Shown piece after piece: positions 6,360 to 11,025 of a stretch of 11,025 bases of DNA. The stretch lies in the NCBI GenBank assembly GCA_937957845.1, contig CALGOD010000121.1, positions 1 through 11,025 on the forward strand. Reading direction: 5' to 3'. Within the stretch, counting starts at the first letter, position 1. The number at the start of each line of letters is the position of its first letter. The position numbers were made by a program, and so were the translations under genes. Under the pieces are notes generated by a model that searched no databases, had not been told where the DNA came from, and was given only the letters and a program-made list of their open reading frames with translations. The DNA comes from an uncultured Nocardiopsis sp. (GTDB lineage: Bacteria > Actinomycetota > Actinomycetes > Streptosporangiales > Streptosporangiaceae).

Positions 6360-6755
6360 ATGACGGGACGCGACACCGAACCGCGCCAGACCCCTGCGGA
6401 GATCGAGGCCGAGATCAACCGCGAGCAGCGGCGTCTCGCCGAGACCCTGGAGCAGTTGAGTGTGCAGGCCCGGCCCTCCAACATCGCCCGACGTCAGATG
6501 GATCGGGTCCGCGAACGAGGCGCACGCATCGTCGACGAGGCACGCGCCCTGGTCGTGGGCGGCGGTGCGGTGCGCGTACAGAGCCGCCTCGTGGAGCCCC
6601 CGGAGGGCAGCATCGTCCTCAAGGGCGATGACGAGGTCGTCACCACCTACCAGACACGCGGCCAACTCCCTCCGGAGGCGCTGATCCTGGCGGCCGGTGT
6701 CGGAGTGGTCATCGCGGTGGGCGTGGTGGCCTGGGCGGTGCGTCGCAGGAGGTAA
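6360..6755 (+). CDS. DUF3618 family tail-anchored membrane protein
   Basis: The 131-residue product starts with the DUF3618 signature: TPAEIEAEINREQRRLAETL (residues 11-30), a charged coiled-coil-like helix, followed by a basic region. One membrane helix lies near the C-terminus (about 105-127), then RRRR. It should be anchored by its tail with the bulk in the cytoplasm. The family function is unknown; it is frequent in actinobacteria near envelope genes. GGAGAGAGG (6346-6354) at 5-nt spacing supports ATG 6360. The gene begins 15 nt after the CDP-alcohol transferase gene, so the two are very probably one operon. A hairpin follows. Whether the proteins interact is inference. Confidence 0.85.
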   Translation: MTGRDTEPRQTPAEIEAEINREQRRLAETLEQLSVQARPSNIARRQMDRVRERGARIVDEARALVVGGGAVRVQSRLVEPPEGSIVLKGDDEVVTTYQTRGQLPPEALILAAGVGVVIAVGVVAWAVRRRR

Positions 6756-6770
6756 AGGCATAAGACGGTG

Positions 6771-6792
6771 GGGGCTCGCGTCCGCGGGCCCC
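6771..6792. terminator. Terminator hairpin after DUF3618 gene
   Basis: GGGGCTCGCG (6771-6780) pairs with CGCGGGCCCC (6783-6792), a 10-bp stem with one G-U pair and a very short loop (a few inner pairs may open), followed by TTCGTCGTCT. It lies in the 70-bp gap between convergent genes and may act in both directions. Confidence 0.7.
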
Positions 6793-6825
6793 TTCGTCGT
6801 CTCCGGGCGGCCGGGTGTCGGGTGC

Positions 6826-8052
6826 TCAGAGGAACGTCCGGCCCTCACCCCGGTAGGTGGACACGCGCCCCTCGTAGGCTCCGGTGTCGGAGTCGATCAG
6901 GTGCAGGGTGTCGAAGCGTTCGCACAGCTCTCCCGCCTTGGCATGACGCATCCAGACCCTGTCCCCGATCGCGAGTGCGTCCGCGGCGGTGCCCAGCAGG
7001 GGTGTCTGCACCTCTCCGGCGCCCTCGTTGGCGCTGTAGGAGAGTCCCGCGGGCAGATGGGGCAGGGGAGCGCGGTGGGCGTCCACCGGCCCGGACGCGG
7101 GGTAACCGCCGCCGAGGACGGTGACCGATCCGGGGCCGGGGCGACGGACCACCGGAAGCGCGAACAGCGCCGCGGGACGGCCGTCGAAGGAACGGTAGTG
7201 GTCGAACAAGTGCGGGTGGTAGAGCCCCGAACCCGCCGCCAGTTCGGTCACGGCCCTCTCCCTCGCGGTGGTGTGCAGGCTGCCGGTGCCGCCGCCGTTG
7301 ACGAAGCGGAGTTCGGTGACGTCCCTGACCGCGCGTACGATCGCGGCTCTGCGTCGGGCCAGTTCCACGACGGAGCGGCGCTGCACGGCCCGCAGAAGAC
7401 GTCCGTAGAGGGGTCTGCCGGGCGGGGCGTCGCCGACCCCGGCGATCTGTCCCTCGTAGGCCATGACACCGTCCAGCTCCAGTTCCGGACGGGCCGCGAC
7501 GGCCCGGGCGAGGGCGGCGGCCTGAGCCGGGGTCCGTACGGGGGAGCGGTAAGAGCCCACACGGGCGCGTGGTCCCAACGGTTGCCAACTGGTGTCGATG
7601 TCCAGACACACCCGGACCGGTGGCGCGTCGGGGCCGCGTGCGCCGGCGGCCTCGGCGACCGCTGCGCCGATCAGGTCCACGTGGGCGGGATCGTCCACCA
7701 TCAGGGTGACGGCGCGGGCGGCGGCGGGGTCGCGTACCAAGTGGGCCAGGGCCTGCCGGTCGACGGTGGGATAGGCCACGAGGACGTCGTCGCTCACGGG
7801 GTCCTCTCCCGTGGCCAGCCACAGTGCCTCGGGCAGGGTGAAGGCCATGATCCCGGCGTAGCCGGGCATGGCGAGGACGGCGCGCAACAGGTCGCGGCTG
7901 CGCACGGACTTGCTGGCGACGCGGATGGGTCTGCCCTGGGCCCGATCGACCAGGGCTGCCGCGTTGGCGCGCAGGGCGGCCAGGTCGACCACGGCGAAGG
8001 GGGCGTCGAGTTCGCGGGTGGCGGCCTCGTAGGCCTCGCGCAGGCTTGTCAT
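6826..8052 (-). CDS. PLP-dependent amino acid deaminase/aldolase-like protein
   Basis: This 408-residue protein belongs to the alanine racemase N-terminal / D-threonine aldolase / D-serine dehydratase-like group. DAPFAVVDLAALRANAAAL opens the PLP barrel, and VASKSVRS carries the likely Schiff-base lysine K48. FVNGGGTGSL in the middle is the glycine-rich loop expected to hold the cofactor phosphate. The C-terminal beta domain has RHAKAGELCERFD (H370, C377), where relatives place metal-binding residues; I cannot confirm metal use. Such enzymes cleave or deaminate D- or beta-hydroxy amino acids in the cytoplasm; the actual substrate is unknown. It stands alone on the minus strand, convergent with the DUF3618 unit and divergent from purU. 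ATG 8052 has a weak CGGGA-type ribosome site close upstream. An AT-rich inverted repeat lies 21 nt before the start. Confidence 0.85.
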   Translation of the reverse strand: MTSLREAYEAATRELDAPFAVVDLAALRANAAALVDRAQGRPIRVASKSVRSRDLLRAVLAMPGYAGIMAFTLPEALWLATGEDPVSDDVLVAYPTVDRQALAHLVRDPAAARAVTLMVDDPAHVDLIGAAVAEAAGARGPDAPPVRVCLDIDTSWQPLGPRARVGSYRSPVRTPAQAAALARAVAARPELELDGVMAYEGQIAGVGDAPPGRPLYGRLLRAVQRRSVVELARRRAAIVRAVRDVTELRFVNGGGTGSLHTTARERAVTELAAGSGLYHPHLFDHYRSFDGRPAALFALPVVRRPGPGSVTVLGGGYPASGPVDAHRAPLPHLPAGLSYSANEGAGEVQTPLLGTAADALAIGDRVWMRHAKAGELCERFDTLHLIDSDTGAYEGRVSTYRGEGRTFL

Positions 8053-8072
8053 GTCCCGAGGATGCCAGAACG

Positions 8073-8085
8073 TGAATGTTATTCA
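8073..8085. promoter_or_regulatory. AT-rich inverted repeat before the aldolase-like gene
   Basis: TGAAT-GTT-ATTCA is a perfect 5-bp inverted repeat inside the AT-rich stretch 8071-8092, unusual in this GC-rich window. On the minus strand it overlaps TAACAT, a possible -10 (TANNNT), 21-33 nt before ATG 8052. It resembles an operator over a promoter; TGAA-N5-TTCA is near but not equal to the TGAA-N6-TTCA of ArsR/SmtB sites. Confidence 0.45.
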
Positions 8086-8142
8086 TATTGTCTGGGGGAG
8101 GGACATGCGTCCGTGCGGGGAGGCCGAAGATCCCGAGGCCGA

Positions 8143-8172
8143 TATCCTGGGGTGTCACGGCTGATCAGCCGT
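8143..8172 (+). promoter_or_regulatory. purU promoter -10 and adjacent 16-bp perfect palindrome
   Basis: TATCCT (8143-8148) fits a -10, with no clear -35. Starting 8 nt later, ACGGCTGATCAGCCGT (8157-8172) is a perfect 16-bp palindrome at or just after the expected transcription start and 24 nt before the purU ATG. It could be an operator or, in RNA, a short 5'-leader hairpin. Confidence 0.5.
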
Positions 8173-8196
8173 CCGACCCCGGGAGTGGTTCTTTCG

Positions 8197-9078
8197 ATGA
8201 GTGAGCGTGAGTACGTTCTGACCCTTTCGTGCCCCGACAGTCGGGGCATCGTCGCCGCTGTGGCCAACCTGCTGTCCGACCACGGTTGCAACATCACCGA
8301 GAGTCAGCAGTACGGCGACCACTACACGGGACGGTTCTTCCTGCGGATGCAGTTCGTCGCGGAGCGCGGGGCCGACGGCGCCACGGGGGAGGACGTCCTC
8401 CGAGGTGCCTTCGCGGCGCTGGCCGGCGACTTCACCAGCGGCGACTCGTTCGTGGAGTGGACCCTCAAACCGCGCGACGTGCGTTCGCGCATGATCGTGA
8501 TGGTCTCGAAGTTCGGCCACTGCCTCAACGACCTGCTCTACCGTCAGCGCAGCGGCCTGCTGGACGCGGACATCGCCGCCGTGGTCTCCAACCACCCCGA
8601 CCTGGAGTTCCTCGCCGACTCCTACGGTGTGGACTTCCACCACCTGCCGGTCACCCCCCAGACCAAGCAGGAGCAGGAGGGACGTCTACTGGAGCTGGTG
8701 GACTCCTACGACGCGGACCTGATCGTGTTGGCGCGTTACATGCAGGTGCTCTCCGAGCAGCTGTGCGCCAAGATGTCCGGCCGCGTCATCAACATCCACC
8801 ATTCCTTCCTGCCCAGCTTCAAGGGCGCACGTCCCTACCACCAGGCCCACGCGCGCGGGGTGAAGCTGATCGGTGCGACGGCCCACTACGTCACCGCGGA
8901 CCTGGACGAGGGCCCGATCATCGAGCAGGAGGTCTCGCGGGTCGACCACACGCACAGCCCCGAGCAGCTCACCGCGATCGGCCGGGACCTGGAGTCGGTG
9001 GCGTTGGCGCGCGCGGTCAACTGGCACGCGCAGCGGCGTGTCCTGCTCAACGGGAACAAGACGGTCATCTTCGACTGA
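8197..9078 (+). CDS. purU: Formyltetrahydrofolate deformylase
   Basis: The 293-residue enzyme hydrolyses 10-formyl-tetrahydrofolate to formate and tetrahydrofolate in the cytoplasm, balancing one-carbon pools with purine and glycine metabolism. An N-terminal ACT domain (about 6-90, LTLSCPDSRGIVAAVANLL) is typical of PurU and in E. coli is the regulatory part. The C-terminal formyltransferase fold begins near RMIVMVSKFGHCLNDLL. INIHHSFLPSFKGARPY gives the catalytic Asn199 and His201, and TADLDEGPII gives Asp237, the triad shared with GAR transformylase. Length and ends match the family. The frame is open far upstream, antisense to the neighbouring gene, but ATG 8197 gives the family N-terminus and has GGGAG (8181-8185) 11 nt before it. 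L164 uses the rare codon CTA (8686-8688). A UUCG-loop terminator follows. Confidence 0.96.
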   Translation: MSEREYVLTLSCPDSRGIVAAVANLLSDHGCNITESQQYGDHYTGRFFLRMQFVAERGADGATGEDVLRGAFAALAGDFTSGDSFVEWTLKPRDVRSRMIVMVSKFGHCLNDLLYRQRSGLLDADIAAVVSNHPDLEFLADSYGVDFHHLPVTPQTKQEQEGRLLELVDSYDADLIVLARYMQVLSEQLCAKMSGRVINIHHSFLPSFKGARPYHQAHARGVKLIGATAHYVTADLDEGPIIEQEVSRVDHTHSPEQLTAIGRDLESVALARAVNWHAQRRVLLNGNKTVIFD

Positions 9079-9120
9079 TGGGGATCCGCCCTGGGCCACG
9101 GGCCGTCGGGAGAGGTTCTT

Positions 9121-9150
9121 CATGAGGGGCGCCTTCGGGCGCCCCTCATG
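9121..9150 (+). terminator. Strong terminator with UUCG tetraloop after purU
   Basis: CATGAGGGGCGCC (9121-9133) pairs perfectly with 9138-9150, a 13-bp stem capped by TTCG, 42 nt after the purU stop. The downstream CCGTCTCTGA is only mildly T-rich. Confidence 0.9.
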
Positions 9151-9194
9151 CCGTCTCTGACGAGAGCCCGTTCCCCCTCCCGAGGGAACGAGGT

Positions 9195-9204
9195 GACACG
9201 TGTC
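9195..9204. promoter_or_regulatory. Perfect palindrome GACACGTGTC upstream of the Asp23 operon promoter
   Basis: This 10-bp perfect palindrome lies 34 bp before the candidate -35 of the operon. It consists of two inverted GACAC units. A shorter inverted repeat, ACCTT-ACGC-AAGGT (9221-9234), sits between it and the -35. Both could be regulator sites. Confidence 0.35.
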
Positions 9205-9237
9205 CCTTACGAGCCACAAAACCTTACGCAAGGTGCC

Positions 9238-9266
9238 TTGGTGGTCACTCAGTGTGTGTATATGGT
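9238..9266 (+). promoter_or_regulatory. Promoter of the Asp23 envelope-stress operon
   Basis: TTGGTG (9238-9243) and TATGGT (9261-9266) are separated by 17 bp and match the housekeeping -35 TTGNNN / -10 TANNNT pattern. The surrounding 9241-9280 is the most AT-rich stretch of this part. Transcription would start near 9273, giving a leader of roughly 127 nt before GTG 9400. Confidence 0.5.
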
Positions 9267-9272
9267 GTGTTC

Positions 9273-9399
9273 AGTTCGAAACTTCCGGACCTTCGGATGA
9301 CATCTATGTAAGGTTTCGGTCCGGCATTCCGGAAGGCGTGCCCGGCAGAAGCGGGTGGGAAGCACATCGGCGCGACCGTGAGACGCACAGGGGGGACCA
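9273..9399 (+). promoter_or_regulatory. Long structured leader of the Asp23 operon
   Basis: Two overlapping pairings are possible: CTTCCGG (9282-9288) with CCGGAAG (9329-9335), or CCGGACC (9285-9291) with GGTCCGG (9318-9324). They share bases 9285-9288 on the left side, so within one hairpin register they compete. TTCCGGAA (9327-9334) is itself palindromic. In addition GTAAGGTTT (9308-9316) is the exact complement of AAACCTTAC at 9219-9227 upstream. I recognise no known riboswitch class. Confidence 0.35.
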
Positions 9400-9876
9400 G
9401 TGGCGGACATGAGGACCGTGGCCAAGGTGCCGGGCGCCCGTGAGCAGGGCTGGTCGGGCCGAGGGGACACCCCGCGGGGGGAGGGCGGTCGTACACAGAT
9501 CGCCGACGGGGTGGTCGCCAAGATCGCCGCGGTGGCCGCGCGCGAGATCGGCGGCGTGTACGCCATGGGCGGCGGGGCGAACCGGACCGTCGGGGCGGTA
9601 CGCGACGCGGTGACCGGCAACGGGGACGGCAGAGCGGTGTCCAAGGGGGTCCTCGTCGAGGTCGGGGAGCGCCAGGCCGCCGTGGACATCCACCTCGTCA
9701 TCGAGTACGGCGCCGCCATTCAGGACCTCGCCGCGGCCGTGCGCCGCAACGTCACCGCGGCGGTGGAGCGCATGACCGGCCTCGAGGTCACCGAGATCAA
9801 CATCCGGGTGGAGGACGTCCACCTGTCCGACGAGGGACGCGAGGACGAGTACGACCCCGCGCCCCGGGTCCGGTAG
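9400..9876 (+). CDS. Asp23/Gls24 family envelope stress response protein
   Basis: This 158-residue protein has the Asp23/Gls24 (DUF322) domain at about 31-142: GGRTQIADGVVAKIAAVAAREIGGVYAMG, then VDIHLVIEYGAAIQDLAAAVRRNVTAAVERMTGLEVTEINIRVEDVHL, the diagnostic strand-helix-strand end. In staphylococci Asp23 is an abundant membrane-tethered cytoplasmic protein linked to alkaline and cell-wall stress, held by AmaP. The N-terminal 30 residues and the acidic tail look disordered. No membrane helix or signal is present. GTG 9400 follows AGGGGG (9389-9394) at 5 nt; ATG 9409 is an alternative start but further from it. First gene of a tight operon whose next gene starts 2 nt after its stop. Confidence 0.92.
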   Translation: MADMRTVAKVPGAREQGWSGRGDTPRGEGGRTQIADGVVAKIAAVAAREIGGVYAMGGGANRTVGAVRDAVTGNGDGRAVSKGVLVEVGERQAAVDIHLVIEYGAAIQDLAAAVRRNVTAAVERMTGLEVTEINIRVEDVHLSDEGREDEYDPAPRVR

Positions 9877-9878
9877 CC

Positions 9879-10193
9879 GTGGGCTCCGACGAGGAGCCGG
9901 GTGAGGTGGCACGGCGCCTGGCTCGTGAGGCCGAAGCCTTCCCCGACGTGGTGGAGTTGTCCTCCGGCGGATTCGGGACGCTCGCCACCCCCGTCCCGGG
10001 AGGACGTGTCCACGGGGTCGCGGTACGTGCGGACAGTGTCGAGATCGGGGTCGTGGTCCGTTTCGGGCGGCCCCTGCCCGAGATCACCGCGGAGATGCGT
10101 CGGAGACTGGCCCCCCTCGCGGCGGGCCGGACGATCCACATCAGCGTGGAGGACGTGATCGCGGGACTGGGGGACGGTGCCGAGAGTGGCTGA
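9879..10193 (+). CDS. Short divergent Asp23-like protein
   Basis: The 104-residue product has no strong family motif, but its second half (about 53-94, VEIGVVVRFGRPLPEITAEMRRRLAPLAAGRTIHISVEDV) follows the same strand-helix-strand order as the Asp23 C-terminal half encoded just upstream, including the closing VEDV. The middle (RVHGVAVR) resembles the preceding strand. It lacks the N-terminal helix motif of Asp23. I infer a reduced paralog that may mix with the full-length proteins. GTG 9879 lies 2 nt after the previous stop with no good Shine-Dalgarno, so translational coupling is likely. The protein is soluble and its function unknown. Confidence 0.8.
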   Translation: MGSDEEPGEVARRLAREAEAFPDVVELSSGGFGTLATPVPGGRVHGVAVRADSVEIGVVVRFGRPLPEITAEMRRRLAPLAAGRTIHISVEDVIAGLGDGAESG

Positions 10194-10230
10194 GGAAGAA
10201 GTACCGGAGGCGGGACGAGAGGGGGAGACC

Positions 10231-10404
10231 ATGTGGCCCGTAGTCGGCCTGTCCTACGGGACGGTACTGGGGTTGGCCGCGGCGTTCGGTGGATTCACGG
10301 CCTTCGCGCTGGTTCTGATCCTGGGGCTGGCGGGATTCGTCGCCGGTCTCGCGGTCGAGGGCGAGATCGACCTCACCACGGTGTTCGCACGACGCTCCAC
10401 CTGA
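10231..10404 (+). CDS. Small membrane protein, DUF2273-like
   Basis: The 57-residue peptide starts MWPVVGLSYGTVLGLAAAFGGF. It has two closely packed hydrophobic helices (about 8-25 and 27-42) with Gly-rich faces, then an acidic EGEIDL stretch and a basic tail. Small two-helix DUF2273 proteins are usual companions of Asp23 and AmaP. AGGGGG (10220-10225) at 5 nt supports ATG 10231. Upstream in-frame GTGs (10177, 10186) would add a charged 15-18-residue N-terminus and overlap the previous gene, which I think less likely. It probably helps recruit Asp23 proteins to the membrane (inference from context). Confidence 0.8.
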   Translation: MWPVVGLSYGTVLGLAAAFGGFTAFALVLILGLAGFVAGLAVEGEIDLTTVFARRST

Positions 10405-10418
10405 GAGGAGGAGTGGAC

Positions 10419-10787
10419 ATGGCCGGAGCGGGAGCCGGTGTGGCACCCCCGAGAGGAAGAGGCACCGACGTCGTCCCCGACACGCCGCCGCACGTGGAGG
10501 GTCGGGACCCGGGAGGACGCACCACCATCTCCCCCCTCGTGATCGAGAAGACCGCCGCACGGGCGGTCCACGAGATCCCCGGCGCACGCCGTGTCCGGTC
10601 GCGCGCCGCCCGCGCCAGGGTGAGCGGTGAGATCGTCCTGCTGAAGCTGAGGATCGGTGTCCTCTACCCCCGTTCCGCCCGCGAGGTCGCCGTACGGGTG
10701 CGCGAACACGTCAGGCGGCGGGTCGAGCGGACCACCGGCAAACGGGTTCACCACATCGACATCGAGATCGCGGAGTTGGTGCGCTGA
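10419..10787 (+). CDS. Asp23/Gls24-like envelope stress protein (third paralog)
   Basis: The 122-residue product has a Gly/Pro-rich N-terminus (about 33 residues). It then has RTTISPLVIEKTAARAVHEIPGA, the counterpart of the TQIADGVVAKIAAVAAREIGGV segment of the first Asp23 gene. The last part, VLLKLRIGVLYPRSAREVAVRVREHVRRRVERTTGKRVHHIDIEI (about 73-117), is the typical Asp23 end. It is strongly basic, unlike the first paralog, so electrostatic pairing between them is conceivable. AGGAGG (10406-10411) at 7 nt is the strongest ribosome site in the operon and begins inside or just after the previous gene's stop codon. The downstream gene starts 1 nt after this stop. No signal or membrane helix. 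Confidence 0.88.
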   Translation: MAGAGAGVAPPRGRGTDVVPDTPPHVEGRDPGGRTTISPLVIEKTAARAVHEIPGARRVRSRAARARVSGEIVLLKLRIGVLYPRSAREVAVRVREHVRRRVERTTGKRVHHIDIEIAELVR

Positions 10788-10788
10788 C

Positions 10789-11025
10789 ATGACCACCGTG
10801 GAAGAGGCGCTCGGACGTCCGGACCAGGGCGTCGACCGTAGGGCCAGGCGTGTGGCCGTCCACACGTTCCGCCCGAGGCGTTCCTGGCCCGCGGTGATCA
10901 CGGGCCTGGTGATCCTCGTGGTGGCCGTGGTGGCCGCCGCCGAGGTGATCGCGGCGTTGGCCGGCAGCCCGCTGAGGCTGGTCCCGGTCGAGGCCGCCAC
11001 CGGGTACGCGGCGGCCTCGACCTGG
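10789..11025 (+). CDS. DUF6286-type membrane protein (3' end cut by window)
   Basis: The first 79 residues are visible. A basic cytoplasmic N-terminus ending FRPRRSWPAVITG leads into one membrane helix (about 34-58), followed by SPLRLVPVEAATGYAAASTW. The RPRRSWPA motif and position after Asp23 genes match the DUF6286 proteins found in actinobacterial Asp23 clusters. An AmaP-type anchor protein would be expected next. ATG 10789 lies 1 nt after the previous stop, so translation is coupled. The rest lies outside the window. Confidence 0.82.
   Translation, partial: MTTVEEALGRPDQGVDRRARRVAVHTFRPRRSWPAVITGLVILVVAVVAAAEVIAALAGSPLRLVPVEAATGYAAASTW

Noticed and set aside
5085..6848. 587-codon open frame on the minus strand opposite the CDP-alcohol transferase and DUF3618 genes
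   Set aside because: Low-complexity, His/Arg/Gly-rich product spanning two real genes and a terminator; a GC-composition artefact.
6697..8196. In-frame 500-codon upstream extension of purU
   Set aside because: It runs antisense to the aldolase-like gene and through a terminator. PurU begins with its ACT domain at 8197, with a ribosome site just before.

Overview
The window is very GC-rich and gene-dense, with strong G/C preference at third codon positions, GTG starts and Shine-Dalgarno-led operons. It also carries an actinobacterial-style Asp23/DUF2273/DUF6286 cluster. It looks chromosomal and actinomycete. A Nocardiopsis-like (Nocardiopsaceae) host is my best guess, from overall protein flavour only. 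I see no insertion sequence, phage gene, CRISPR array or rRNA.

Layout. (a) 1-2607, plus strand: two tandem M16 (pitrilysin/processing-peptidase type) proteases. The first is cut by the window edge but keeps its zinc site. The second has lost it, the classic catalytic/non-catalytic pair. Two back-to-back hairpins close the unit. (b) 2608-4105: a regulatory stretch with a CRP-like site, an 8-bp inverted repeat and an 8-codon reading frame with its own Shine-Dalgarno leads into a Ser/Thr protein kinase. The kinase has a single C-terminal membrane anchor and essentially no extracellular part. (c) 4106-4898: on the minus strand, a peroxiredoxin of the Bcp/PrxQ type is followed by an odd 75-nt tRNA gene. 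The tRNA appears to have a UAG anticodon but no long variable arm. (d) 5226-6755, plus: a CDP-alcohol phosphotransferase-family membrane enzyme with a large hydrophilic insert is co-transcribed with a DUF3618 tail-anchored protein. (e) 6826-8052, minus: a PLP-dependent amino-acid deaminase/aldolase-like protein (alanine-racemase N-terminal fold, D-threonine aldolase / D-serine dehydratase relatives). (f) 8197-9078, plus: formyltetrahydrofolate deformylase PurU, closed by a textbook UUCG-loop terminator. (g) 9400-11025 and beyond, plus: an envelope-stress (alkaline-shock) operon. It holds Asp23/Gls24, a short divergent Asp23-like paralog, a DUF2273-like two-helix membrane peptide, a third Asp23-like protein and the start of a DUF6286 membrane protein, after a long structured leader.

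Most genes are recognisable families in ordinary housekeeping or cell-envelope roles. The parts most worth a second look are the leader reading frame before the kinase, the non-canonical tRNA, the insert-bearing CDP-alcohol phosphotransferase/DUF3618 pair, the three-paralog Asp23 operon with its short divergent member and structured leader, and several perfect palindromes at promoter positions. I found no convincing wholly new multi-gene defence or mobile system.
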